Notes: generated by a model from the letters alone, not told the origin. DNA of 64,000 nucleotides from Acanthopleura granulata (GCA_016165875.1 JABBOT010000080.1:13312337-13376336); one strand, 5' to 3'; shown: positions 1 through 11,579, counted from the stretch's first letter. Program-made: numbers and translations.

Positions 1-80
1 TGGAAATGGCCGACAGCGAGTCCCTGACCGCTATGGACATGAGCCATGCTTTTGTGTTCGTTCACAGGCGTTCGTTGTGA
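1..80 (+). CDS. 3' end of left copy of 12-Cys secreted protein gene (partial)
   Basis: The first 80 bases are the last 26 codons plus stop of a gene whose body lies left of the window. They align without gaps to 6459-6538 at the end of the complete copy. Reading starts at the second base of a Val codon and gives a tail ending in HRRSL and TGA at 78-80. Only two bases differ from the complete copy in this stretch, and both are synonymous, which suggests the left copy is still under coding constraint. The function is unknown; see the complete copy at 5765-6538. Confidence 0.85.
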   Translation, partial: EMADSESLTAMDMSHAFVFVHRRSL

Positions 81-279
81 GTATGCTCTGTCACGGGGAG
101 AGAATATTCCCGAGATGAAAAACTGTTATCGATTAATTCATAAAAACAGCGCTGAAAATGGCGTCACCGAGTGCAACAAATAAGTGACCATAAATTAGAT
201 ATTTTTCACAGGATGACAAACCAACACATTGTATGCAATTTGCTGGAAGCGTCTTGTTTTTAAAGTTTTTCAACTACCA

Positions 280-285
280 AATAAA
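280..285 (+). terminator. poly(A) signal of left gene copy
   Basis: AATAAA lies 200 bases after the stop codon and is followed by a GT-rich stretch. The same signal is at 6738-6743 in the other copy, at the same distance from its stop. Confidence 0.7.
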
Positions 286-589
286 GTGTCAGTGGTTATA
301 AGCTCGAAATTACGTGTACAGAGTTTTCCTTAATAGGACCCATTTTCCTATTTCAGTAAAGTTTACCTCTCTAATACGGTTCAGTTAAGATGAATTCCGT
401 TGCAATTATGGTCCTCTGGTCTCCTCCTCTCATAGGCCTGACAATAATAATTTCAGTTTTTTTTAAGTTTAGGCTTTATTTAAGCTTTATTTGTTCATTT
501 GATTCTTGCTTAACGGCTTAATCCAGAATTGGTCACTTAGACGGTAACTGGTCGGAAAAAACCGCCAACACTTGACAAGTTGATGACGA

Positions 590-690
590 ATTTATTTATT
601 TATTTATTTATTTATTTGAATGGAGTTTTAAGCCGTACTCAAGAATATTCCACTTATACGACAAGTATTATGGAGGAAGCATTATGTATC
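590..690 (-). repeat. SINE 3' fragment (family 1), block 1
   Basis: A (TTTA)n run is followed by the reverse complement of the family-1 SINE tail (GCCGTACTCAAGAATATTC, then GACAAGTATTATGG). The tRNA-like head is missing. Confidence 0.7.
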
Positions 691-2981
691 ATGGCTTAAA
701 AGGCCATGGGGGTGCCGTCGACGGGTTATTGTGACCAAGGCTAAACAAATTCTTTATCCAAAGCCCATACTGAAGCCGTATCCGAGCAAGTCACACCATT
801 CAGTCAGATAAAGTGATAGTTAGCCACAGGTAATCTCAGACGTGGGACGATCTACTCCACGGTAACTCCGTTTCGGCCTTTTATTAACTCTTCTCTTGCC
901 ACGATATTGTTTGTTTTGTAGGCACCAAGAGAACACATCTCACTTGTACATGTAGCTAACTATACATAACTTCTCATGCTGTACTTAAGATAAAATAAGG
1001 TGAACAAACGATTGCAAGCAATACGTGCAGATTAATATCTCCTGCCCGACATCTACATGCCTTGGACAGGTTGAATGGTGGGCTGGTTAACTGGTTGGCT
1101 GCAAGATTGATAGTCGTACTGGACAGCTGCTGTTGGTAGCTAAATAACTAAAATGAACGACAATCGATGGTATAACACAACACCTGTATACTGTGACTTT
1201 GGCCCAAAATTCTTAAATTTTTCTGTCAACACAAAGAATTAACCAACCGGAAGTTCCGAACAAAACACTACGCAGAAAACAACATGCCAAATGAAACCCC
1301 AGCAAAGTCTAGATTCACGATTATCAGTCACATTATCAGCCAGTTCTAGAGCATCTTCTCTTTGGGCTTAGCCCATAGACCGAAGGCTTCAGCGGGGAAT
1401 CCACAACCTCTCATAACTCACAGAGTTTACCAACAAAGGCTCTTTGGTGCTGAGAAAGCCTCCAGGTATCGGCAATACCAGTCTCACTATAACGTGTGTT
1501 TCTCCTTCATACCATAACGGTAACGCTGGTTTCTTTCGTGGCCACTTCGAGTTCATTTAAAAGGTATGGAAAGCTATAGAGCTCATCCGTCTATTTCGTT
1601 ACTTCGCACTATCGAGGGCGAAGTGGAGAGTTAACGAGGCAGCTATGTAGCCAGGAAGCGAAGCGAGGTAGTAAAGTGGTGATGTGTCATTGAGGTTGTG
1701 GGGTTTAGTTAATGTCACTACCGTGCCGTCTCGCTGCCTCCCTTCACCCTCTATAAGAAAGGTCGAGGTAGCGAAGTATCGAGATGTCCTCCACAGACTT
1801 CTATGAAAAGGGCGTCTAGGATGTTTCATTGATGAAATGATTGAGCGCTGTTTAATCAATCCGAATGTCTTAAGAAATTAAGGACGCTATGTGCGCAGAT
1901 ATTTCATTGGATGACCTGAAGCACCGTTGACGTTGTAAAAGAGAGATAAAACGTGAATGGGATAATCCCCCAACCCACTTCCTTCCATACGTATTGTACC
2001 GGCGCTGTTTTCGATTTCTTTGGCACACATGGTTAAAGCAGTACTGCACCTATCCTGTCAGGTCCTTGAAAAAACCCATCTCTATTTTGGGCAAGAGATT
2101 TGTCCGGTACATAGAGAAGGTGGCGCCGTTACTCCGAGATCTCCGGTTTAATCCGTCCCTAAACCTGTTGTGTAAGTGACAAATTCTTGAGGACGGTGTT
2201 AAAAGGTCCGTCATTCGACTGCTCTTTACAGTTGAGAACGGTCCGATTATAAGCACACTCACACCATTACATCCGCAATATGATTATGGCTTTAACAGAA
2301 GACGTCAGGTGGTTTTAACAATATGAGTCACCAATGCAGAGAAAATGCCTCGGAGAGGTATATGTGTGGACGACAAAGGATTTTGGTTCGGGAACAACAG
2401 CTTTGACACGTTATTAACCTTTAAAAACAACACTGATGTCATCTTGAAATGTGGAGATACGCTGGGTCTAAGTATCCTCTAGCTCTACAACTCTTCGATC
2501 TGCCTAAAAGAGCAACATAAACAAACGGATAGAGACGAATACCCATTAATATATTGCTATAATCATCGTTTTTTCATTGTATACTCTGGTTGGAGATTTT
2601 TAATAGTCACGTAACATGTTGATTTGCGCGGTGCCTTCCGCAACAAGACTTCAGATAATGAATATCTTCACGCAGTTATGTTGTACACCAGCACTGAACA
2701 TTGCAAGCCGGTCACTCTAAGGAGGCCATAATTTCCATATTTCTAAGGATATTTTTTAAATTAGCAATGATCCTAACATCTTTCATCATTCTTTCCATGT
2801 TCGAGGTTTCGTGCTGATGAGTGCTTTGCCTCTACAAAAAGCAATTAATACATGTCAAGGCTAAACAAAAGGATGAAAAAAATGTTCGATTCATTTTGGC
2901 CTATATATTAATTAAACAATCACCAGACCCTGGTGACATTTTGGTCCCGAAAATCAGTGTCACGATTTCAAAACCAGCTTG

Positions 2982-3246
2982 AGGACTCCGTGGCAAAGGG
3001 AGTTAAAACTCTAGGGCAGAGTAATGACCCAAGTGCCTCTCACCAATGCAATCGCTGTGAGTGCAAGTCCATCTCACATTGGCTTCCTCTCCGATCGTAG
3101 GCGAGAAGGTCTCCCAGCAACCTGCAGATTGCCGTGGGTTTTTCCGGGGCTCTGTTCGGTTTCCCACCGTAATGTTGGCCGACGTCGTGTAGGCGAATTA
3201 TTCTGAAGTAGGGCGTAAAACACGAGTAAAATAAATATATAAATGA
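2982..3246 (+). repeat. tRNA-derived SINE, family 1, nearly full length (block 1)
   Basis: The copy begins GGACTCCGTGGC, keeps a degenerate A-box region and a B-box-like segment (GAGTGCAAGTCC), then the central domain (CCAGCAACCTGCAGA) and the tail (GTAGGGCGTAAAACAC) ending in an A/T-rich repeat. It was present before the segmental duplication, since the same element lies at 9386-9650. Short open frames over it on both strands are not genes. Confidence 0.88.
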
Positions 3247-4572
3247 AAACCAGTTTTTACCAACCAATTACTGACAGTGTTTCTTTCCCATGTTTTTCAG
3301 GTGATGTCATGTCCCAGCCAAAATAATGTTCCGACAAATACGGGGTATTACATTATTCAGACGATGAGCTAGCTCACCGTTTCCTTCTCGGTTTCATTTA
3401 CCTGAACATATAAACTATTTATCAATTTCGTATTCTTGATAACGAACACAAATCAAATAAATTGGTTTTTATTTCGAACACGACAGCGTTCAGGTTTAAG
3501 GGAGAAGAAAAACTGGAGTAGCAGTAGGGAGATAACTATGCACCGCACCTCAGGGCCTGAGAAAAACCTCCTGACTTAAAGACGCAGCTGTTACGTGAGG
3601 AGATGTATTTGAACCTGCACAGGTCTGCCCTTTTGGGAAGCGTGTGGTTTTCTCACTGAAGTCTTCTCTGCGTGCGCTGGACAGGAGTGATTAAGCTATG
3701 TTTCAAAGGTACCCAATAATGTGTTCGACTTAAGTACCTTACATAGGAGGCGGGGGTTCAATCCCTGCCAAAGCATAAATTTTTGGCACATTTCCCTGCT
3801 TTCAGTTTTTTAACCTTTCCTACAATAAGGAAGACAAAACAAACATATACATGCAGATGATTTCAAGTTTACAACTACTTACTGTTTAATTGGTAGTCAA
3901 AAATGTATAAAGGCAATGCAGTTGCATGCAAGATATTTATTTGCCAAGATGGGAAGCTGTGAAAATTGTTAAATAACATTGATTTCTTGTGAACCTGTGA
4001 AAATTGTCAAATAACATTGATTCAGCTGGTGCATGAGTTGTGTTCTGGAAACGCCTTTGTCGTGTCATGCTAATAGGTGGTTTAGGGCCCTCCAAAAGAG
4101 TATCAACGACAAAGGCGATGGCTTATCCACAAAGTTTGCCGTACGTGTCTTGACACTCAATCCGCTTTAATCAGCAGCTGTGCATATTCACGCATTTGGC
4201 ACATCGCACTGTTGTCGTAGCTCTGGTTTTACTGTCCCTTGCATAGCTTTATTTTATGTAAATGAAAACAAGGCGATCATGTCTCCGTTACATAAAAGTG
4301 ATCGTTATAACCATGTCTAAGGTTGTTAAAGGCGTTAGTCTAGGCCTATTAAGCCACAAGTCTATGGCTAAGACGTGTTAATTTAGGCCTTGTCAGCGGC
4401 AAGTATAGGGCTGGGAAAGGTGTTGATCTAACTGTAGAGAGATTGATGTTACTGTCGGCATAATAAACGACAAGTCATTATAGGAAGTGTGTACAAGATC
4501 TTTACAGAGATTGTCCGTCCTAGCTCTATACCCTTGTCACTATCTATACTGCTCTATACACAATCTATAAAA

Positions 4573-4800
4573 TTACTTCATGATGGAGAGTAAAATCGGA
4601 GCAGTGACGATAGTGTGATGGTTGACAAGTGGCCACACGTAATCGCTGAAATCAAGTCTCTTGTTAGTTTACCTGAATAAGGCTTTCAGTCTAACTCTTC
4701 ACGTTAATGTTTGACACGTGCCTTACTCAGAGTTGTTAGTTACCGTAGATGTTAGGTGTAACTGGTCTAGAATTATGTAAAATAATTATATTAAATTAAT
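4573..4800 (+). repeat. Unclassified dispersed repeat, copy 1
   Basis: Shares the order of motifs GAGCAGTGACGA, GTGTGATGGTTG, CCACACGTAA, CTTGTTAGTTTACCT and GTAACTGGTCTAGAATT with stretches at 11090-11320, 19005-19520, 22950-23240, 25185-25350 and 28735-28910. No open frame and no tRNA-like head was recognised. It may be a non-autonomous element; its ends are not clear. Confidence 0.65.
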
Positions 4801-5684
4801 AATAATCTGAATATTTGGCACATTTAGCACCATGAGCATGTATACAACCAATTGGGTGACTGTGATTAAAATACATTTGATTAATTGACTTCGCACAGAA
4901 ACCAAATTTACCAGAGCGGAATAAACTATCAGGTACATTTTCCAGCTCTGTTCTTTGGCAGAGAATATTAGTTTCTGTCTCTTTCGAAATTTTGAACAAA
5001 TTTCAAAACTGCCGTATTGCAACATCTACGTCATTCAGGATATTGAGAAATATCTATACACGTGCTGTGTAGTCGGTTGATTTTTTTTTTCTGAACCCGG
5101 ATTCTCCGAGAATAGCTCAACACAGCCCAACATAACAATCCTACTTACACCCATCTTTCAGATTTATGTACCTTTCTCTCTCCGAATAGCCTTTGCTGTA
5201 TATTACAGACAACAGTAAAAGTGAGGCACCCCGAAAATCACTACCCAATTTTAGTTTTACGCGATACCCAAGAATATTCACTACGTGTGTATATATATCT
5301 AAGACTTTCAGAACTGTATACTATAGATATCAACTCACCGACCATGTACGCTGATTTAATACAAAGAGGTAATTGTCGGTTGCGTATCGATTGGTTCACC
5401 TACTTCTCCCCATTCTTCAATAGGATACAAATATCTTCAAGAGACGAATTGAAATAAAAAAAATTGTAAACCATAGCAATTAGTTGGATCGAAAAACTGG
5501 ATTTAAACCATAGAGATCAGCGCTCTTAATTTTTTTTCAAACCCTCCATGAACTTCATGGTCGTGTAACAAGAAAAAAACGTATCCTGAAGAAGCAAGAC
5601 CTCGGAAAGTCAAGGGAAATTCCCATCTCGATTAGTATGTAAAATAGTTGCGAATTGCGCAAGTTCGTGTGATGCGAGACAGGG

Positions 5685-5719
5685 TATATATTGAGTCGAC
5701 AACAGGCATTCTTCAGTCC
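5685..5719 (+). promoter_or_regulatory. Core promoter of secreted-protein gene: TATA box and initiator
   Basis: TATATATT starts at 5685, and an initiator-like TCAGTCC (5713-5719 region) has its A at 5715, exactly 30 bases downstream. The first suitable ATG follows 50 bases later at 5765. This arrangement argues that the open frame's upstream ATG at 5648 lies outside the transcript. Confidence 0.75.
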
Positions 5720-5764
5720 AACAAAGGCCTGTTCATAGCACGACGTCAAGACAACGACCCGAGT

Positions 5765-6538
5765 ATGTTCAGCATGAGAAACCTTGTACGCATCTTCGTG
5801 GCTGTTCTTGTGCAGAGTTTGGTCATTGGCCAGCAAACCGCCACTTGTCCATCGGGGAACGAGGCCGTCCAACAGCTTCAAGCATGTCTTAGAGGGTACA
5901 CGTCGGCGACTGACTTCACCTCAGGTTCCGCCAACGTCACGACAATCCGGACCTACTGCTCCGTCAGTGCCCAGAGCGAGATCGCCTGCGCCAACGAAAT
6001 CGTGGAAGCTTGTAAAAGAACCAGTCCGACAGTTCGCAGAGTGCTGGAAAACGCCGTGAATATCAACGGAATCGAAAATGGAATAAGGACAGTTTGCAAT
6101 AACGCTGAGCTCCTCGTGGAGCAGCAGATTTGCTTAGGAAACCTTCAGAATAGGGTTGCACAATGTGTATCTGCTCGGCAAACTGAATACAGGAACACAC
6201 TTCAACGATTGCAGTTTTACGCCACCATCTTGGGAGCCAGTTGGCTGGAGAGACAGGTATACATAGCCTTATGCACCTTTGCCAATCAAGTCGCTGATTG
6301 CCAGGACCTATTCGGCCAAGTTTGTGGGCAAGACGTCGGTTTTGTCTTTGATGCTATTTCCGAAGGTTCCAGGCCACCTATTTGCGCGCCACGACAAGGG
6401 ACGTTCCAGACTACTACTACTGCAGCACCAGCCATCCCTGTGCGCAGGCGCAGGTCTGTGGAAATGGCTGACAGCGAGTCCCTGACCGCTATGGACATGA
6501 GCCATGCTTTTGTGTTCGTTCACAGGCGTTCTTTGTGA
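5765..6538 (+). CDS. Secreted cysteine-rich protein, 257 aa, function unknown
   Basis: An intronless frame of 257 codons. The start at 5765 was chosen because it lies 50 bases after the predicted transcription start and begins a signal peptide (MFSMRNLVRIFVAVLVQSLV, cleavage near residues 22-24). The mature part holds 12 cysteines at residues 28, 41, 65, 75, 83, 111, 123, 134, 170, 179, 187 and 207. An even number suggests six disulfides in a mostly helical fold. There is one N-glycosylation sequon (NVT at 57). After the last cysteine comes a Thr-rich linker and a four-arginine run (227-230), a possible proprotein-convertase site that would release a 27-residue tail. I do not recognise the family; an extracellular or body-fluid protein is an inference. 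The gene is one unit of a tandem array whose left neighbour ends at position 80. Confidence 0.85.
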   Translation: MFSMRNLVRIFVAVLVQSLVIGQQTATCPSGNEAVQQLQACLRGYTSATDFTSGSANVTTIRTYCSVSAQSEIACANEIVEACKRTSPTVRRVLENAVNINGIENGIRTVCNNAELLVEQQICLGNLQNRVAQCVSARQTEYRNTLQRLQFYATILGASWLERQVYIALCTFANQVADCQDLFGQVCGQDVGFVFDAISEGSRPPICAPRQGTFQTTTTAAPAIPVRRRRSVEMADSESLTAMDMSHAFVFVHRRSL

Positions 6539-6737
6539 GTATGTTCTGTCACGGGGGGACAATATTCCCAAGATGAAAGACTGTTATCCATTAATTCATA
6601 AAAACAGCGCTGAAAATGGTGTCACCGAGTGCAACAAATAAGTGACCATAAATTAGATATTTTTCACAGGATGACAAACCAACACATTGTATGCAATTTG
6701 CTGGAAGCGTCTTGTTTTTAAAGTTTTTCAACTACCA

Positions 6738-6743
6738 AATAAA
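6738..6743 (+). terminator. poly(A) signal of secreted-protein gene
   Basis: AATAAA, 200 bases after the TGA, followed by GTGTCAGTGGTTGT as a GT-rich downstream element. Together with the promoter it gives an unspliced transcript of roughly 1.05 kb. Confidence 0.75.
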
Positions 6744-7012
6744 GTGTCAGTGGTTGTAAGCTCGAAATTACGTGTACAGAGTTTTTCTCCTATTTCAGTA
6801 AAGTTTACCTCTCTGATATGGTTTAGTTAATTGCAATTCTGATGCTGTGGTCTCCTCCTCTCATAGGCCTGACTAAAATAATTTAAGATTTTTTTTAAGT
6901 TTAAGTGGCTTTATTTGTTCATTTGATTCTTGCCTAACGGCTTAATCAGAATTGGTCACTTAGACGGTAACTGGTCAGGAAAACCGCCAACACTTGACAA
7001 GTTGATGACGAA

Positions 7013-7104
7013 TTTATTTATTTATTTATTTATTTGAATGGAGTTTTAAGCCGTACTCAAGAATATTCCACTTATACGACAAGTATTATGGAGGAAGCAT
7101 TATG
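7013..7104 (-). repeat. SINE 3' fragment (family 1), block 2
   Basis: Duplicate of the fragment at 590-690, again beside a (TTTA)n run, which is shorter here. Confidence 0.7.
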
Positions 7105-8076
7105 TACGACTGCTTAAAAGGCCATGGGGGTGCCGTCGACGGGTTATTGTGACCAAGGCTCAACAAATTCTTTATCCAAAGCCCATACTGAAGCCGTGTC
7201 CGAACAAGTCACTCCATTCAGTCAGATAAAGTGATAGTTAGCCACAGGTAATCTCAGAGGTGGGACGATCTACTCCACCGTAACTCCGTTTCGGCCTTTT
7301 ATTAACTCTTCTCTTGCCACGATATTGTTTGCTTTGTAGGCAGCAAGAGAACACATCTCACTTGTACATGTAACTAACTATACATAACTTCTCATGCTGT
7401 ACTTAAGATAAAATAAGATGAACAAACGATTGCAAGCAATACGTGCAGATTAATATCTCCTGCCCGACATCTACATGCCTTGGACGGGTTGAATGGTGGG
7501 CTGGTTAACTGGTGGGCTGCAAGGTTGATAGTCGTACTGGACAGCTGCTGTTGGTAGCTAAATAACTAAAATGAACGACAATCGATGGTATAACACAACA
7601 CCTGTATACTGTGACTTTGGCCCAAAATTCTTAAATTTTTCTGTCAACACAAAGAATTAACCAACCGGAAGTTCCGAACAAAACACTACGCAGAAAACAA
7701 CATGCCACATGAAACCCCAGCAAAGTCTAGATTCACGATTATCAGTCACATTATCAGCCAGTTCTAAGGCATCTTCTCTCTGGGCTTAGCCCATAGACCG
7801 AAGGCTTCAGCGGGGAATCCACAACCTCTCATAACTCACAGAGTTTGCCAACAAAGGCTCTTTGGTGCTGTGAAAGCCTCCAAGTCTTGGCAAGACCAGT
7901 CTCACTATCACGGGTGTTTCTCCTTCATACCATAACGGTAACGCTGGTTTCTTTCGTGGCCACTTCGAGTTCAGTTAAAAGGTATGGAAAGCTATAGAGC
8001 TCATCCGTCTATTTCGTTACTTCGCACCATCGAGGGCGAGGTGGAGAGTTAACGAGGCAGCTCTGTAGCCAGGAAG

Positions 8077-8174
8077 CGAAGCGAGGTAGTAAAGTGGTGA
8101 TGTGTCTCAGTGAGGTTGTGGGGTTTAGTTAATGTCACTACCGTGCCGTCTCGCTGCCTCGCTTCGCTATCTAT
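8077..8174. other. Imperfect inverted repeat
   Basis: GAAGCGAAGCGAGGTAG at about 8079 and CTGCCTCGCTTCGCTAT at about 8155 pair over about 14 of 17 bases with a loop of roughly 60 bases. In block 1 the right arm is mutated (CTGCCTCCCTTCACCCT), so the structure is not conserved between the copies. Confidence 0.45.
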
Positions 8175-9385
8175 AAGAAAGGTCGAGGCAGCGAAGTGTC
8201 GAGATGTCCTCCACACACTTCTATGAAAAGGGCGTCTAAGATGTTTCATTGATGAAATGATAGAGCGCTGTTTTAATCAATCCGAATGTCTTAAGAAATC
8301 ATTGAAGGTATGTGCGCAGATATTTCATTGGATGACCTAAAGCACCGTTGACGTTGTAAAAGAGAGATAATGGGATAATCCCCCAACCCACTTCCTTCCA
8401 CTCGTATTGTACCGGCGCTGTTTTCGATTTCTTTGGCACACATGGTTAAAGCACTACCTCACCTAGCCTGTCAGGTCCTTGAAAAAACCCATCTCTATTT
8501 TGGGCAAGAGATTTGTCCGGTACATAGAGAAGGTGGCGCCGTTACTCCGAGATCTCCGGTTCTCTCGGCCCCTAAACCTGTTGTGTAAGTGAAAAATTCT
8601 TGGGGACGGTGTTAAAAGGTCCGTCAGTCGACTGCTCTTTACAGTTGAGAACGGTCCGATTATAAGCACACTCACGTCCGCAATATGATTATGGCTTTAA
8701 CAGAAGACGTCAGGTGGTTTTAACAATATGAGTCACCAATGCAGAGAAAATGCCTCGGAGAGGTATATGTGTGGATGGCAAAGGATTTTGGTTCGGGAAC
8801 AACAGCTTTGACACGTTATTAACCTTTAAAAACAACACTGATTTCATCTTGAAATGTGGAGATATGCTGGGTCTAAGTGTCCTCTAGCTCTACAACTCTT
8901 CGATCTGCCTAAAAGAGCAACATAAACAAACGGATAGAGACGAATACCCATTAATATATTGCTATAATCATCGATTTTTCACTGTATACTCTGGTTGGAG
9001 AGTTATAATAGTCACGTAACATGTTGATTTGCGCGGTGCCTTCCGCAACAAGACTTCAGATAATGAATATCTTCACGCAGTTATGTTGTACACCAGCACT
9101 GAACATTGCAAGCCGGTCACTCTAAGGAGGTCATAATTTCCATATTTCTAAGCATATTTTTTAAATTAGCAATGATCCTAACATCTTTCATCATTCTTTC
9201 CATGTTCGAGGTTTCGTGCTGATGAGTGCTTTGCCTCTACAAAAAGCAATTAATACATATCAAGGCTAAACAAAAGGATGAAAAAAATGTTCGATTCATT
9301 TTGGCCTATATATTAATTAAACAATCACCAGACCCTGGTGGCATATTTTTCCCGAAAATCAGTGTCACGATTTCAAAACCAGCTT

Positions 9386-9650
9386 GGGGACTCCGTGGCA
9401 AAGGGAGTTAAAACTCTAGGGCAGAGTAATGACCCAAGTGCCTCTCACGACTGCAATCGTTGTGAGTGCTAGTCCATCTCACACTGGCTTCCTCTCCGAT
9501 CGTAGGCGAGAAGGCCTGCCAGCAACCTGCAGATGGCCGTGGGTTTTCCCGGGGCTCTGTTCGGTTTCCCACCGTAATGTTGGCCGACGTCGTGTAGCTG
9601 AAATATTCTGAAGTAGGACGTAAAACACGAGTAAAATAAATATATAAATG
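9386..9650 (+). repeat. tRNA-derived SINE, family 1, nearly full length (block 2)
   Basis: Duplicate of the element at 2982-3246, with the same order of head, central domain (CCAGCAACCTGCAGATGG) and tail (GGACGTAAAACACG). Confidence 0.88.
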
Positions 9651-11089
9651 AAAACCAGTTTTTACCGACCAATTACTGACAGTTTTTCTTTCCCATGTTT
9701 TTCAGGTGATGTCATGTATCAGCCAAAATAATGTTCCGACAAATACGGGGTATTACATTATTCAGACGATAAGCTAGCTCACCGTTTCCTTCTCGGTTTC
9801 ATTTACCTGAATATATAAACTATTTATCAATTTCGTATTCTTGATAACAAATACAAATCAAATAAATTGTTTTTATTTCGAACACGACAGCGTTCAGGTT
9901 TAAGGGAGAAGAAAAACTGGAGTAGCACTGGGAGAGAACTATGCACCGCACCTCTCCAGGGCCTGAGAAAAACCTCCTGACTTAAAGACGCAGCTGTTAC
10001 ATGAGGAGATGTATTTGAACCTGCACAGGTCTGCCCTTTTGGGAAGCTTGTGGTTTTCTCACTGAAGTCTTCTCTGCGTGCGCTGGACCAGAGTCAATAA
10101 GCTATGTTTCAAAGGTACCCAATAATGTGTTCGACTGAAGTACCTTACATAGGAGGGGGGGGGGGGTTCAATCCCTGCCAAAGCAATCCGCTTGAATCAG
10201 CAGCTGTGCAATGTTGATGGTATATTCATGCATTTAGCACATCGCACTGCCGTCGCAGTTCTGGTTTTACTGTCTCTTGTATAGTTTTATTTTATGTAGA
10301 TGTAAACAAGGCGATCATGTCTCCGTTACTTAAAAGTGATCGTTATGACCAACAAAGTTCGACAGTTGAACTTTAGAAGTTGAACCTCAAAAAGTGTCTT
10401 CTGATAGATTTCACTAAAGCTGTAACCCACAAATATATTAATGAAAATTTTATTTCGGCATGTTACTACGAATGGAACGGAAGCATGTAACGACCATAGA
10501 AAACAGGATAAGCTTTGCGTCTGGCGATTGGCCAATCAAATGCTTGATTGTGCGGTTCAAATTTGAAATTATAGAGAATGTGAGGTGAGCAGTCGATTTT
10601 AAGATCGCTTGGGCTGTATCTCAATACATTCCAGTCCAGTCGCCTCCCTTTTCCTTATTAAATGTGAAGTATTTACCCTTTTGATCCATCTTTGAAATTG
10701 ACAGGTCAAGGATTATTACTGATACAAGTGAAAGGAAATGAAGAGCAGATTTCATACACGGCATGAAGATTTCTAAGAGACGTAAAGCGGACGAACTGGG
10801 AGAGGTGTTAATCCAGGTTTAGCAAGAGACAATCCAGGGCTATTAAAAGTGTTAGTCTAGGCCTATTAAGCCACAAGTCTAGGGCTAAGACGTGTTAATC
10901 TAGGCCTAGTCAGCGACTAGAATAGGGCTAGGAAAGCTGTCTAACTGTAGAGAGATTGAGGTTACTAGCGGCATAATAAACGACAAGTCATTATAGGAAG
11001 CGTCTACAAGATCTTTACAGAGATTGTCCGTCCTAGCTCAATACGCTCGTCACTATCTGTATTGCTCTATACACAATCTATAAAAATAC

Positions 11090-11320
11090 TTCATGATGGA
11101 GAGTAAAATCGGAGCAGTGACGATAATGTGATGGTTGACAAGTGGCCACACGTAAGCGATGAAATCAAGTCTCTTGTTAGTTTACCTGAGTCAGGCTTCC
11201 AGTTTAACTCTTCACGTCAATGTTTAACATATGCCTTACTCAGAGTTGTTTGTTACCGTAGATGTTAGGTGTAACTGGTCTAGAATTATTTAAAATAATT
11301 ATATTAAGTGAATAATAATA
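11090..11320 (+). repeat. Unclassified dispersed repeat, copy 2 (block 2)
   Basis: Duplicate of 4573-4800 by the segmental duplication, with the same motif order. Confidence 0.65.
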
Positions 11321-11491
11321 ATCCGAATATTTGGCGTATTTAGCACCATGAACATATATACAACCAATTGGGTGACTGTGATTAAACTACATTTGAATAA
11401 TTTATTTATCAGAGAAACCAAATTTACCAGAGCGGAATAAACCATCAGGTACATTTCCCAGCTCTGTTCTTTGGCAGAGAATATTAGTTTC

Positions 11492-11579
11492 TGTCTCTTT
11501 CGAATGAATGAATGAATGATTATGGCTTAACGCCACATCGGCAATATCTCAGCCATATCGTGGCGATGTCTCTTTCGAA
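11492..11579 (-). mobile_element. 62-bp 5'-truncated SINE insertion with 13-bp target-site duplication
   Basis: Block 1 reads straight through one copy of TGTCTCTTTCGAA. Block 2 has it twice (11492-11504 and 11567-11579) around 62 bases. On the minus strand the insert ends in a (CATT)n tail next to the left repeat, and its body contains GTGGCGTTAAGCCATAATC. This is the signature of LINE-driven retroposition of a very short SINE 3' end, and it dates the insertion to after the segmental duplication. Confidence 0.85.

Larger units (their letters stand above)
1..5519. repeat. Tandem segmental duplication, block 1
   Basis: This block aligns along its whole length with 6459-12158 (offset 6458 at the left end) and differs by a few percent by eye. 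It holds the gene tail at 1-80 and then gene-free flank. Within the flank are SINE fragments at 590-690 and 2982-3246 and a dispersed repeat at 4573-4800. A 383-bp segment (about 3776-4158) is absent from block 2. Homology stops at 5519, about 165 bp upstream of the TATA box of the complete gene, so the unit boundary lies just upstream of the promoter. I see no other gene in the block: its short open frames are not conserved between the copies as coding sequence. Confidence 0.93.

Noticed and set aside
1599..1859. 86-codon minus-strand frame in block 1 with a partial counterpart at 8049-8249
   Set aside because: Frame and end are not kept between the two copies; changes fall without regard to codon position.
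3024..3206. Open frames on both strands over SINEs (also 9429-9611, 24897-25222, 59429-59777)
   Set aside because: They coincide with SINE bodies; family sequence, not protein, explains them.
5648..5764. N-terminal extension of the secreted protein to an ATG at 5648
   Set aside because: It lies upstream of the TATA box and transcription start, and it would hide the signal peptide.
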